Counted from the first letter of the stretch, positions 1 through 10,905 are shown. The stretch: DNA of 64,000 nucleotides from Megaustenia siamemsis (GCA_032433765.1 JAVIAB010000047.1:13992107-14056106); one strand, 5' to 3'. Translations and numbers: made by a program. Notes: generated from the sequence alone by a model not told the origin.

Positions 1-365
1 GTTCGCCTCTGCTGCTATTATGTTTCCTAGTGCTTCTAATATTCCATCGATCCATCTTTTTCGTGGTCGACCCTTGGGTATGGTGTTCGCACAACGTTCG
101 CCGAAGGCTCGTTGTGTCATGTTTTGGTCTTTCTGCCGTGTCACGTGGCCAAACCATTTTATCTGTTGTTTCCTTATATATTATATGGCGGGGGCTATTC
201 CTAGCTTTTTTCTCAGTTCTTCATTTCTGATCTTATCTCTCAGACTGTTTCCTGTCATTCATTTAACACATTTCATCTCAGTAGAGGTTATTTTTCTTAT
301 TGTTCTTGCATCTAGGGTCCAGGTCTGGCATTGGTAGCACAACGTTGGGATGAAGATTGTATTGT
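1..365 (-). mobile_element. LINE-C fragment, C-terminal coding end (antisense)
   Basis: Read on the minus strand, this encodes the tail of a non-LTR retrotransposon protein: a WFGHVTR-like stretch, then a basic RPRKRWIDGILEALGNI motif. That basic tail follows the reverse transcriptase in many RTE-type LINEs. The same block recurs at 10230-11220, 18200-18600, 30745-30890 and 40110-40605. It is cut by the window edge and carries in-frame breaks, so it is a dead copy. The plus-strand reading frames here are shadows of it. Confidence 0.7.
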
Positions 366-437
366 ATAGTGCTCGATTTGCCGTATAGTGAGTTTTCTAC
401 TGTCGTAAAATGGTGGTTGTCGTAATAATGTAGTGAT

Positions 438-600
438 CTATGACCTAATTAGGACGTGCTCATCTAGAAGAATAATAAACAACATTCGCTCCTCCCTCGC
501 CGTATGGGAGGTGAGGAGTTACTGATATAGAAGACCTGGTATTGCAGTACCTCTAGGTAGAACATGTAGAACTTCTTCAGGAAAATAATGGAATCCAAGA
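438..600. repeat. Diverged relative of the 91-bp repeat block
   Basis: The stretch ctgatatagaagacctggta near 522 and the following attgcagtacctctaggtag match the end of the 91-bp repeats at 6161-6525. It appears to be a separate, diverged copy of that interspersed sequence. No coding content is recognised. Confidence 0.4.
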
Positions 601-626
601 AAACCTCTCGGGTGGCCATGTTTTTG

Positions 627-967
627 TCAGGTAAAAAAGGAAGATTGTATGTTTGTGTCAGGAGAAAATGGAAGATTGTCTGTGTCAGGAGAAAAAGGAA
701 GATTGTATGTTTGAGACAGAAGAAAAAAAGGAAGATTGTCTGTGTCAGGAGAAAAAGGAAGATTGTCTGTGTCAGGAAAAAAAAATAAGATTGTATGCTT
801 GAGTCAGGAGAAAAAGGAATATTGTCTGTATTTGAAGAAAAATGAAGACTGTCTTTTGTCAGAAGAAAAAAAGTAAGATTGTCCGTGTCAGGAGATAAAG
901 GAAGATTGTCTGTGTCAGGAGAAAAGGGAAGATATCTTTTTTGTGTCAGGAGAAACAGGAAGATTTT
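627..967 (+). repeat. Minisatellite, about 27-bp purine-rich unit
   Basis: About twelve imperfect copies of a unit like ggaagattgtctgtgtcagg followed by agaaaaa. Units vary by small insertions of tgtttg. Open frames on both strands here (for example 464-970 minus) are by-products of the repeat. Confidence 0.85.
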
Positions 968-1190
968 CACGTCCTACTGTCAACCATTTACGGTAATTTA
1001 TATAATCGCACTGAGAGTACACACGATATGTAATCTGCATGTACTGCTACCTACTAGTACTACTACTACTGTTACTACTTAAACTACCACTAAAGTCTTT
1101 GTTACACACTTTATTGGAGGTCCGACAATTTGAAGGTCCAGGGGTTAGTCATTTAAAAATCGTGTTCCATTTCTTCAAAAACACCTGACT

Positions 1191-1474
1191 ACTTGTTTAT
1201 GGGAGCCGCGATAGCTCAGTAGTTAGTGAACTGGACTACAAAGGACAAGGTGTAGGGTTCGATCCCAACCGACGGCTCCCGGAATCACCCAGCCTTAAAT
1301 GGGTACCGGATTTTTTTCTGGGAAAGTGAAGCGGCACGGGCGTAATACGGACCACATTACCCCATAAATCATGTAGTGAAGGTCTGTAAGATTTATGGTC
1401 ACTAACACCATATTCCCTATACGCCACTTGGCGTGACGGGGTACTTTACTTTTTTTTTTTTTTAACTTGTTTAT
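1191..1474 (+). mobile_element. SINE-A copy 1 with target-site duplication
   Basis: The element is at 1201-1464. It starts with a tRNA-like head containing an A box (tagctcagtagttag) and a B box (gggttcgatccc), so it was transcribed by RNA polymerase III. A family-specific body follows, with the hairpin cgccacttggcg and a gtactttacttt tail running into poly-T. A 10-bp duplication, acttgtttat, lies at 1191-1200 and 1465-1474, showing target-primed insertion. About thirteen copies or parts of this family lie in the window. Confidence 0.9.
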
Positions 1475-1705
1475 ATTGTATTTTCTCTTTTTGTTTTAAA
1501 TTAGAACTGATTTGGTCACTCATTTTGAAATACGGACTGCTGTAAACTACACGGATCCAAACATTGGGATTACTGTTCTACACACCACAAATAACATATA
1601 CTTGAAGTGTTAGGTTACGCTGTGTTGACCAGGTAGTTCAACCACAGATACCACATAACAACATCGAAACTTTTTATGTTTTTACAGGACATGTGTGAAA
1701 TGGTG

Positions 1706-1769
<64 letters not shown>

Positions 1770-2049
1770 ATTTCCCGCTAATCTAAAAATATTATCAAAA
1801 TAACTTTGTGCATGCGAGTAAAACGTAAGAAATCTGTTTACGGGAAAATAAAAAAAAACCGTAAGCCGTAAAACAAAATTATGTCAATATTACGGAAAAA
1901 AAAACGTAAAACCTGGCAACTTAAAGCAATGACAACCAGATCTACCATCTTGAAGCCAAGAGCTCACGTACGTATCACGTACCTGTCACTCGCTAACAAG
2001 AACAGCAATTAGCCCTGTGAACAAAATATAGATAGCAAATACAAACACT
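1475..2049. other. AT-rich spacer with (TA)n microsatellite
   Basis: A (TA)n run of about 60 bp lies at 1708-1767. The rest holds A-rich sequence with no reading frame or family I can recognise. Confidence 0.7.
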
Positions 2050-2867
2050 ACTATATGTACATTGTCTGTCTGTCTGCGATCAAGACTCAATCAGAGTAAG
2101 ATTCCAGACTCTCTCATGAAGTCAGCTGTCTGTTTAAGCGAATCGATTGCCCATATAGCTTTTCTTCCAGGGAGGTGGGCGTGGACCACATTGCTCTTCT
2201 CAGGTCTGTGTACTGGGGGCAATCCTGCAGAACATGTTTTGTAGTCATATTGTCCAGTGTACAGTGGCATAGGCTGGTACCTATTTTGAATTTGGTGAAC
2301 ATGTGATTTTTCATTCTATTGTGGCCAGTGCGTAAGCGAAGTATGATGACTTGAACCCTCCTTGATAGTTGGTGGTATCCGTCACTCTCGTTATGCTTTG
2401 GGTGTTCTTGTTTCCATTTTTTATGATACTGATCTTTGGGGATGGATTTGGCTTCATCATAACTGAGCGGATGGTTCTCTTGTGGTAATCTCCCTCCCTC
2501 TTTAGCGAATTTATCTGCGCGTGTAAATTACAGTGTGATGGTATCCAATGAATGACTACTCTCTGGAAGTTATTGCATAGTTGGTCCAGGGTTGTTCCCA
2601 AGTCATCTAGTTCATTGTTTTTGGGACTTTTTAGAGCTGATAGTACTGACAGTGCATCAGTCAGAATCACCAATTTATTGTGCATGTTATTTCAGTGTTG
2701 ATGGCTCTGCTACAAATGCCACCAGAAATGGAGGGGGAGGTGTGTTCTTGACGCTGAATAATCAGGACGAGATCACCAAGTCAATAGCTACTGGAAAATT
2801 CTCAAACAACTTTAAAGCAGAAACTGAGGCCATCAGAGATGCTGCAACACTGACTATATGTACATTG
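2050..2867 (-). mobile_element. LINE-E (I/Nimb-like) 3' end with 5' inversion, RNase H domain split across strands
   Basis: The minus strand from 2685 down to 2065 encodes the second half of a retrotransposon RNase H (ILTDALSVLSAL, then VIHWIPSHCN) and a tail with HVLQDCPQYTDLRR. The plus strand from about 2690 to 2852 encodes the first half (DGSATN...GGGGVF...KAETEAIRDAA). The two halves therefore sit back to back in opposite orientation. A perfect 15-bp duplication, actatatgtacattg, flanks the whole at 2050-2064 and 2853-2867. This is the structure expected from twin priming: the 3' part is collinear, the 5' part is inverted, and one duplication surrounds both. Frameshifts make it non-functional. 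Confidence 0.8.
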
Positions 2868-3639
2868 AAAACGTTAGTATTATTCGCAATATATGCAAAC
2901 TGTACTTATATTTTACGAATTACTAACACTACTGCAGAGAATATAATTGATAACAATATAAAGAAGAATATATTTATAATTATTATAAATCAAATGCACT
3001 TTTGTCACTTTAATTTGTTTACGCAATCGATCCCGCCGGGTCTAACTCCTGACAGGTTGCAGTGAAACTAGAACAAGGCAAAATAATATTGACACTCTAC
3101 GCATGAGTTACCTCGCTTGTTTCAGGTAACTAAGTGCAGTCAAGCGAGGGGCAGTAATTGTCAATATCTAGCGAGATTCAGTTCCTGTTTAGATGAACTT
3201 TGGTAATTAAAAATAGAGATTGATATCACCATTGTGGCAATCAAAACAACATATTGTTTAACAGCCGGGGTCGTTTTTCGACGCCTACTTAGTTTGCGCT
3301 GACTGGAATCACAGATTGAGATTGGCCAATGAAAGTGAAGGTAAATACGACCTCATTTTGTATTCAGAGCTAATGTTTGGCGGGATCCTTTATTTTAAAT
3401 CTCTGAATTCGAGAGGTGGGGAAGATGGGAGTATATGACATTTCTCATTCTCTCTTACTCTGTGTCACTCTCTCTCTCACTCTCTCTTAAATTCTCACAT
3501 TCCCTCTTATTCCCTCTTTCTCTTTGTTTCACTGTCTCTCAGTATCTCTCGCTATTGTTTCCTCTTTTCTTCCTTTTTCATCACTTCAGTTGTCGAAGGA
3601 GGTACACAAGTTCTGTTCTTGCACTTCTGAAAGCTCCAG
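2868..3639. other. Spacer with CT-rich low-complexity tract
   Basis: No gene is recognised. A pyrimidine-rich ctctctc tract at about 3440-3570 accounts for the plus-strand open frame in that interval. The sequence between 2868 and 3430 appears unique and non-coding. Confidence 0.6.
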
Positions 3640-3905
3640 TCACTGGCACTTGATACCGTCGTTGAGTCACTCTGATGTTGTTACTCTAACGTAGTCTTGG
3701 TCTGCCTCGAGCTCTCTCTCGTTCTTTATCTGTGTATGCCTTGCATGGTATGGCTTCGCGAGAAATTCTGTCCAGGTGGTCAAAACTATTTTATGTATTG
3801 TTTTTGAATGTACATTCAAAATTAGTTCTATACCAACTCTTTCCTCTATCACATCGTTTCTGATTTTGTGTCTTCTGGCCTCTCCTACAGGTTTTCTCAC
3901 ACATT
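3640..3905 (-). mobile_element. Probable LINE C-terminal relic
   Basis: A minus-strand frame (3667-3900) reads RRHKIRNDVIEERVGIELIL. That resembles the LINE segment just before the WFGHV motif (IRN..I....GI..I). The rest is diverged. The family could not be fixed, and it may be a chance match. Confidence 0.4.
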
Positions 3906-3959
3906 TATGTGGTGACTAAATTTCTGCTCTGATCGTTTGTGAGTGACCATGTTTGACAG

Positions 3960-4150
3960 TGGTAACATTGAGTGGGTATACTTGACGGGAGATAAGAATA
4001 GAGCCACTTTTACATGCCACGCATGTCGCAAGTGACGACTAAAGAGATTTGGAAATGTCGCCTGTGCAGTAGATTAGGACATGCACTGAGCGACCTCGTC
4101 AGCGTAATTCACCGATGCATTTTGGGAAATGTGTTATAGGTTGGAGATTT
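3960..4150 (+). repeat. Repeat E, interspersed copy 1
   Basis: Shares gatgcattttgggaaatg, the agagccac stretch and the cgcctgtgcagtagattagg stretch with copies near 5620-5745, 19605-19870 and 52430-52625, all on the same strand. The 19.6-kb copy ends in a simple-repeat tail, suggesting a SINE-like retroposon. No coding capacity. Confidence 0.6.
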
Positions 4151-4757
4151 ATTTACTTATCGTTATATGTTAATGTTCATTGTTCACAAACAACTCATTT
4201 ATAGCCAACAACGTTCATCATCCCAAACTAATCTCAGTCATAAAACATAATCAAGTTTATTGATCTTTAACTTGGCACGTGATACAAAATAGTGGAAGCA
4301 CTTCTCTTAGAATTACTGTTATTTAATTCTAGGCACACGGCGGTTACCACCGATGATTATGTGATGTCCATAAATGCATATTGTAAAAATTAATCTCTCT
4401 CAAAACTTACTTATTACTTTGTTTTCTGAAGCACAAACTTGAAACACTTTTAATAAAACTTTCACAACTAAATGTTCTTTATGTTGGAATTCACTAGTTC
4501 TGTCTACTGTTCAACTAACTGTTACTACTCTTACTAACTCTGTGGCTTACTACTTCTTAGTACTAACTCTCTTATCTGTTCTTTACTAACTTGACTGACT
4601 TGTGTTTAATTAACTGACTTCCTTGTCTGTCCTGTTTAAAAATGAAAACTACTAACTGTCTAACTGACTGTTCTAATTTGCGTACCTAACTACTTGTCTG
4701 TTCTAAATTGCGTGCCTAACTACTGAAAACATATTGTGTCGAAGCTTAAATACCCAG
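4151..4757. other. Spacer with degenerate ctaact-rich simple repeat
   Basis: From about 4490 to 4730 the sequence is made of loosely repeated ctaactgtt/ctgactg words. No gene or transposon signature is visible. Confidence 0.6.
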
Positions 4758-5069
4758 ACATAAATAGATTAGCATGGCCCCTGCGCAAGGATGACACGCA
4801 AATTCGTGAAGCGTTCCATAATTTTTAGTGTGAATTGTACTCGTGGTTGGATAAAAAAAATACCACCACGGTCGACCCAGCCGTTGGCAGAAATGGGTAC
4901 CAGGGTAATACCCTGGGAAGGTGACGAATGTCGCCTCGTGAGTCTCGATGCTTGAAGCGACACTATCCATAATTCTCCGAACATTTCTGGATAGGTGCCC
5001 GAGCACATATGGGTGAAACTCGCGTGCTAAGACGCCGGTTCAAGTATCCTACTTTACTTTTACATAAAT
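4758..5069 (+). mobile_element. U6 snRNA/SINE-B chimeric retroposon
   Basis: The element spans 4766-5061 and is flanked by an 8-bp duplication, acataaat (4758-4765 and 5062-5069). Its first 61 bp are the 3' part of U6 snRNA. From 4827 (agtgtgaattgtactcgtgg) it matches the body of SINE-B as seen complete at about 51900-52320 on the minus strand. It ends with the actttactttt tail. The U6 piece sits exactly where the tRNA-like head of SINE-B should be. One duplication around the whole shows it inserted as a single molecule. The natural explanation is template switching from SINE-B RNA to U6 RNA during reverse transcription. Confidence 0.88.
4766..4826 (+). ncRNA. U6: U6 spliceosomal RNA 3' fragment (retroposed, non-functional)
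   Basis: The stretch from agattagcatggcccctgcg through the gaagcgttccat segment and terminal T run matches U6 from about nucleotide 48 to the 3' end, with one extra A near the end. The 5' stem-loop and the ACAGAGA box are absent, so this cannot be a working U6 gene. U6 promoters lie upstream of the gene, so the copied piece also carries no promoter. Confidence 0.93.
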
Positions 5070-5619
5070 CTGCCTATGGAATACCCGCATTCAATTAAAT
5101 TGCCGCGAAGCCGGTCGCGAAGTTGACCGTTCTGTGACTTCCGCCATCAAACTATCACATCAGCGGACATCTTGGTACTTTCAATGAACTCTTCCGTTTT
5201 AGGTTGGTCCACACAGGTTTGTTTGACTCCCAGAGTAACCTCTGATCAGCTTGACCTCTCCTGAGTTTCAAATAATGATGTTTACTTCATGACTTTGACC
5301 TGTCCTGGAAGTTGTTTGTCAACCTATTTACCTGACGGGTCATCCCATGTATTGACTCACCCTTTCACAACAACTATAACATTTCCATTCTCCCTAAACT
5401 TGTGTCTGTCTGTGTACTACCCTTCCTTCATCCCCACCTTCTCATCCACAAACAGATAGGAGAATTTTCATTCGCACAACTTTCCATTGTCTTTCCATTG
5501 CTTACGTACTGTCACTAACTACTGGCGAGTCACTAACTACTGGTGAGTCACTAACTACTGGCGAGTGTTATTCTATACCACTGTTAAAAGCTGTTAAGAA
5601 ATAGGTCCCGGTTGAGTTA
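5070..5619. other. Spacer with short 18-bp triplication
   Basis: Non-coding. Three copies of cactaactactggcgagt (with g/t variation) lie at about 5513-5567. Nothing else is recognised. Confidence 0.6.
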
Positions 5620-5745
5620 TCTGACCCATACTTTAATTCACACATACTGTTACAAATGATGTGACAGGTGGGGGACCGGATATGGGGAATTCGTGATTGC
5701 ATTGAAACTGGTTTCATGGATAGAATAGAGAAAACGTAAAATGTT
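5620..5745 (+). repeat. Repeat E, 3' part (copy 2)
   Basis: Shares ggatatggggaa and gaaactggtttcatggatag with the copies at 19605-19870 and 52430-52625. The 5' half seen at 3960-4150 is not clear here. Confidence 0.5.
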
Positions 5746-5849
5746 TTATTTATAAGTTGTTTCTTTGTGTTGATAGGCTCTGTCTCGTGTTGTAGAAAGG
5801 GCAACGGTTTGACGATACAATGGTGCCATAATAGATAAAATCAGCAGTT

Positions 5850-6127
5850 TACAGTAAATCATAACTAATTAGTAGTAAGTATACAGCTGACAGTAAAACA
5901 TAAATTAGAAGTATACAGCTGATAGTAAAACATAACAAATTAGTACTATACAGCTGATAGTAATACATAACAAATTTGTAAGTATACAGCTGATAGGTAA
6001 TATACAACAAAATAATAGTAAGTATACAGCTGACAGTAAAACATAAGCACACAGCTGACAGTAAAACACAACAAAATAGTAAGTATACAGATAACAATAA
6101 AACATAATACGTATACAGCTGACAGTT
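5850..6127 (+). repeat. Minisatellite of gtatacagctgacagtaaaa units
   Basis: About ten imperfect copies of agtatacagctgacagtaaa plus cataacaaatt, with length variation of 25-32 bp. Overlapping minus-strand open frames in this interval are repeat artefacts. Confidence 0.85.
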
Positions 6128-6160
6128 CTATCTCATCGTGGTCTCCCCCGGTAAAAGTCT

Positions 6161-6525
6161 GCGTCAATTTAGGCCGGGTAATAGAAGTTAGAATTGTCGT
6201 GTTCCCTGTAGTAGAGGCTTTTACTGATATAGAAGACCTAGTATTGAGCCTACGTCAATTTAGGCCGGCTAATAGAAGCTAGGATGGCCGTGTTCCCTGT
6301 AGTAGAGGCTTTTACTGATATAGAAGACCTAGTATTGAGCCTGCGTCAATTTAGGCCGGCTAATAGAAGCTAGGATTGTTGTGTTCCCTGTAGTAGAGGC
6401 TCATACTGATATAGAAGACCTAGTATTGAGCCTGCGTCAATTTAGGCCGGCTAACATAAGCTAGGATCGCCGTGTTCCCTGTAGTAGTGGCTCGTACTTG
6501 TGTAGACGATCCACTATTACAGTAC
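6161..6525 (+). repeat. Four tandem 91-bp repeats
   Basis: The word gcgtcaatttaggccggcta recurs at 6161, 6252, 6343 and 6434, exactly 91 bp apart, with only a few substitutions. The fourth copy diverges after about 6495. A related single copy lies at 438-600. Confidence 0.9.
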
Positions 6526-6713
6526 CTGTGGGCTGGACTAGAAGTTTCGCAGCAAAATCCTTGGAGAAACGAATTCCAACTTCTCCAGTAAAAGCCGGGA
6601 ATACCAAGAAAACAATTACGACCCGCAACATCAAAGTATAAAAGGGCACTTACCCGCTACGTACGAAGCATTACGTCAACAACAATGAAACTGATAATGA
6701 AATATAACAAACT

Positions 6714-7101
6714 AGTACATGTAATCTTGCATTAATGGATGCTTACGCAGAATAAAAGGATGGAAATGGCAGGACAAAATCACTAACATAGAATTATGGA
6801 AATGTACCAGTCAAGTACCAGTGGATAAAGAGATACAGCGAAGACGATGGCGCTGGATAGGACACACACTACGGAAGCCAACTGAGAGTATTACACAACA
6901 GGCCCTTTTTTGGCCCAGAGGAAAAGACAAAGAGGGAGACCAAGAAATTCTTGGAGAAGACAGATAGAAGCAGAGATGAAGATGATGGGGACGTCATGGA
7001 ATGATTTTAAAAGAATGGCAAGAAACAGAACGACTTAGAAAGTGTTTGTTGAAGACCTATGCTCCACAGGGAGCTGAAAGGTAGTAGAAAAAGAAGTACA
7101 T
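6714..7101 (+). mobile_element. LINE-A, 5'-truncated 3' end
   Basis: Matches the last ~110 codons of the intact LINE-A at 45348-48407: INGCLRRIKGW..., then QRRRWRWIGHTLRKPTES and the GRPRNSW-like tail, ending in a ggtagtagaaaaagaag tail. A deletion in the GKRQRGRPRN segment and a stop replacing a Trp codon break the frame. A possible 7-bp duplication, agtacat, lies at 6714-6720 and 7095-7101. It is a typical dead-on-arrival 5' truncation. Confidence 0.85.
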
Positions 7102-7234
7102 ATTACATCTACAGCTCATATTAAGGTATGACAGTTTTTTGAAAATCATTCCAAATATGTATGAGCAAAAGGTGACATGTAGTCAAATATTACGGAACCT
7201 ACAGAGTGCATGCCATGTGAAACTAACCTACATA

Positions 7235-7675
7235 TTTGATGACATGTGGATATATAAATATGGGTGACTCATGAGTCCATTTATAATTGTGAATATAAAA
7301 ACATGGAGGACTGATGACTCCATTTATACATGTGAATATAGAAATGTGGGTGACTCTTGAGTCCATTTATACTTGTGAATATAGAAATGTGGGTGACTCA
7401 TGAGTCCATTTATACTTGTGAATATAGAAATTTGGGTGACTCATGACTCCATTTATACTTGCGAATTTAGAAATATGGGTGATTCATGACTCAATTTATA
7501 CTTGTGAATATAGAAATTTGGGTGAATTGTTAATCTACAAATGTTAGCAACCTGTGAATCTACATGTTTGTGTGTGTGTGTGTGTGTGACCAGTGAATCT
7601 ATAAATATGGGTGACTTGTGATTCTATAAGAATGAGTGATCAGCGAATCTAGAGATATTGGTGCCTTGTAAATAT
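7235..7675 (+). repeat. Minisatellite, about 42-bp unit
   Basis: Copies of tatacttgtgaatatagaaa followed by tgtgggtgactcatgagtccattta. After about 7545 the units become shorter and mixed, with an internal (GT)n run near 7572. Confidence 0.8.
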
Positions 7676-7990
7676 ATAACGACCAACGAGGAAATTCTTA
7701 GAAAGGCCAACATAAAGGGAATTCATAAAAATATTATAAGAAAGAAACAACCGACATTTTTCTGGCACATCATGAGAAGAAGGAATGTGGAAACTTGGTT
7801 ACAACTGGCAATACACAGAGAAAGAGCGATCATGTACGACAAGAAAAAGAGAAGATACTAGATAGCTTGATGTTATGGTATGGAAAACAGTCAGCAACAG
7901 AACTGATACGATATGCACAGTGGATAGAAGATTGTGCAAGGATATGATCGCCTACACTAACCGGTATGGCACATGATGATAATGATGTAA
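7676..7990 (+). mobile_element. LINE-B 3' end
   Basis: Encodes the LINE-B tail: TNEEILRKANIK, then KKQPTFFWHIMRRRNVETW, then a stretch resembling the GKIEG-R-R-E-R line. It ends in a short atgatgataatgatg tail. Microsatellite-like 3' tails are typical of RTE-type LINEs. It is 5'-truncated and contains stops. Confidence 0.75.
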
Positions 7991-8024
7991 ATATATATTG
8001 TGAGGCTACAAAACTGAGTAAAAA

Positions 8025-8385
8025 GATAATCTACAAATATGGGTGACTTGGGTCTACAATTATGGGTGACTTGGGTCTACAATTATAGGTGATTTGGGTC
8101 TACAAATGTGGGTGAATTGCGTCTATAAATATGGGTGACGAGTCACCAAATATCGGTGACTTGAGTCTACAAATATGGATGATTTGGGTCTACAAATATG
8201 GGTAACTTGGGTCTACAAATATGAGTGACTTGCGTCTATAATTATGGGTGACATGAGTCTACAAATATGGGTGACTTGGGTCTACAAATATGGGTGACTT
8301 GAGTCTACAAATATGGCTGACTTGATTCTACAAATATGTGAGATTTGATTATAAATATGGGTGACTTGAGTCTACACATTTTGCT
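8025..8385 (+). repeat. Minisatellite, 23-24-bp unit
   Basis: About fifteen copies of ctacaaatatgggtgacttg plus ggt or agt. It shares the words gggtgact and ctacaaat with the 7235-7675 array, so the two may have a common origin, separated by the LINE-B insertion. Confidence 0.85.
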
Positions 8386-8429
8386 GCTTATAAGACTATA
8401 CGCATGTGTAACATGTAAATCCACATGCA

Positions 8430-9340
8430 TAGGTGGACTGTGAATATACAATATCTAAGGGGCACTGTGAATATACAACATCTAAGGGAGCAATGTGAAT
8501 ATACAACATCTAAGGGAGCAATGTGAATATACAACATCTAAGGGGGCACTGTGAATATACAACATCTAAGGGGGCACTGTGAATATACAGGATCTAAGGG
8601 GGCACTGTGAATATACAATATCTAAGGGGGCACGGTGAATATACAAGATCTAAGGGAGCACTGTGAATATACAAGATCTAAGGGAGCACTATCAATATAC
8701 AAGATCTAAGGGTGCACTGTGAATATACATGATCTAAGGGAGCACTGTGAATATACAATGTCTAAGGGAGCACTGTGAATATACAATATCTAAGGGAGCA
8801 CTGTGAATATACAAGATCTAAGGGAGCACTGTGAATTTACAATATCTAAGGCAGCACTGTTAATATACAATATCTAAGGGAGCACTGTGAATATACATGA
8901 TCTAAGGGAGCACTGTGAATATACATGATCTAAGGGAGCACAGTGAATATACATTGTCTAAGGGAGCACTGTGAATATACAATATCTAAGGGAGCACTGT
9001 TAATATACAATATCTAAGGGAGCACTGTGAATATACATCTAAGGGAGCACTGTGAATATACAATATCTAAGGGAGCACTGTTAATATACAACATCTAAGG
9101 GAGCACTGTTAATATACATCTAAGGGAGCACTGTGAATATACAACATCTAAGGGAGCACTGTGAATATACATCTAAGGGAGCACTGTGAATATACATCTA
9201 AGGGAGCACTGTTAATATACAATATCTAAGGGAGCACTGTGAATATACAACATCTAAGGGAGCACTGTGAATATACATCTAAGGGAGCACTGTTAATATA
9301 TAATATCTAAGGGAGCACTGTTAATATACAATATCTAACC
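8430..9340 (+). repeat. Minisatellite, 28-bp unit with 24-bp variant
   Basis: Roughly 33 copies of taagggagcactgtgaatat plus acaatatc. A 24-bp form lacking one caat-like block (atacatctaaggg) is interspersed in the 3' half, and the a/t change gtgaatat/gttaatat marks subgroups. Homogeneous arrays of this kind grow by unequal exchange or slippage. Confidence 0.92.
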
Positions 9341-9754
9341 CAAATACAATTCATGCTAGACCTGTTGACGTTCTCATTAAGGCAAGCAGGCAATATAAAG
9401 GGACCACTTACAGTAACTCACGCTGGACCAGCTATAATTTTATTTACTACTAGACCCACCACTGGACTCTTCCCACAAGCAAATGAAAGTAAGATATTTC
9501 AAGACTTTTTTGGTTACAAAACTCGATTTATAGAGCCATAACAGACCCACGGTTACCAGTCTGTGCTCTGGGGTTGTACTTCGTTATACAATTGGCGAAC
9601 GGGCATAAATAACGCGGTTGTAGAATATTGTGAGTTAATTCTGTTTGATTGAAGAGGCGTGACGTGACTTTGAATCTACAATCTTATTTAGTTCTTTAAA
9701 TATAGGTTTTATTTCAGTGGTTTACAGTGCCAGTTCTGTTGAGATTGAATGCCT
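9341..9754. other. Spacer, no recognised feature
   Basis: Appears unique. A 62-codon plus-strand frame at 9353-9541 has no recognisable motif and I do not call it a gene. Confidence 0.5.
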
Positions 9755-10040
9755 AGTCCTATCAGAAGGTAGAAAAAGTAAAGTACCCCCGTCACGCCAA
9801 GTGGCGCATAGGGAATATAGTGTTAGTGACTATACATTTTACAGACCTTCGGCACATGATTTTTGGGGTAATGTGGTCGGTATTACTCCCGTGCCGTTTT
9901 ACTTTCCCAGAAAAAAATCCGGTACCCATTAAAGGCTGGGTGAACCCGGTAGCCGTCGGTTGGGATCGAACCCTACCTCTTGTCCTTTGTAGTGCAGTTC
10001 ACTAACCACTGAGCTATCGCGGCCCCCAGTCATATCAGAA
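9755..10040 (-). mobile_element. SINE-A copy 2
   Basis: Minus-strand SINE-A at 9768-10027 with head, body, cgccacttggcg hairpin and tail all present. Flanking duplication agtcctatcagaa/agtcatatcagaa, with one mismatch, lies at 9755-9767 and 10028-10040. Confidence 0.88.
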
Positions 10041-10229
10041 AGGGATCATAATAAGTTCGTCTTATGTTACGGTAAAGTGCATCGAATCTTAAGCAATTGT
10101 ATTTAGAAAAGGACAGTTTTGTGTAGACTGGTAAAACTTGCCAGCATTACAATACTATAAGCTGTGTCTTCTTATTTCCTTCCTTTTTTGCCTTTCAGTA
10201 TTGAGGGGAGAAATACCTTGGGAGTCTTT

Positions 10230-10905
10230 TGCTCTTCTGTAAGCCTCTCCAGCTGTTATGTTTCCTAGTGTTTCTAATATTCCATCAATCCATCTTTTGC
10301 TCTTCTGTGGGCTTCTCCAGCTGTTATGTTTCCTAGTGTTTATAATATTCCATCAATTCATCTTTTGTTCTTTTGTAGGCCTCTCTAGCGGTTATGTTTC
10401 CTAGTGTTTCTAATATTCCATCAATCCATCTTTTTCTCCTCTGTAGGCCTCTCCAGCGGTTATGTTTCCTAGTGTTTCTAATATTCCATCAATCCATCTT
10501 TTACTCTTCTGTAAGCCTCTCAGGCTGTTATGTTACCTAGTGTTTCTAATATTCCATCAATCCATCTTTTGCTCAACTGTAAGCCTCTCCAGATGTTATG
10601 TTTCCTAGTGTTTCTAATATTCCATCAATCCATCTTTTGCTGTTTTGTAGGCATCTCCAGCTGTTATGTTTCCTAGTCTTTCTAATATTCCATCAATCTA
10701 TCTTTTGCTCTTCTGTAAGCCTCTCCAGCTGTTATGTTTCCTAGTGTTTCTAATATTCCATTAATCCATCTTTTGCTCTTTTGTAGGCATCTCCAGCTGT
10801 TATGTTTCCTAGTGTTTCTAATATTCCATTAATCCATCTTTTGCTCTTTTGTAGGCATCTCCAGCTGTTATGTTTCCTAGTGTTTCTAATATTCCATTAA
10901 TCCAT
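10230..10905 (-). repeat. 68-bp tandem array derived from LINE-C coding sequence
   Basis: About ten copies of a 67-68-bp unit containing gttatgtttcctagtgtttc and taatattccatcaatccatc. On the minus strand each unit encodes part of the WIDGILETLGNITA-like LINE-C tail. The array runs straight into an ordinary LINE-C fragment at 10906, so it is a local amplification of a TE coding segment. Units are not multiples of three and no protein continues through it. Confidence 0.85.

Noticed and set aside
1201..1275. Functional tRNA gene (good A and B boxes)
   Set aside because: The same head is attached to a constant SINE body in about thirteen places and the acceptor ends do not form a proper tRNA.
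4766..4826. Functional U6 gene
   Set aside because: It lacks the first ~47 nucleotides, including the ACAGAGA box, and is embedded in a retroposed unit with a target duplication.
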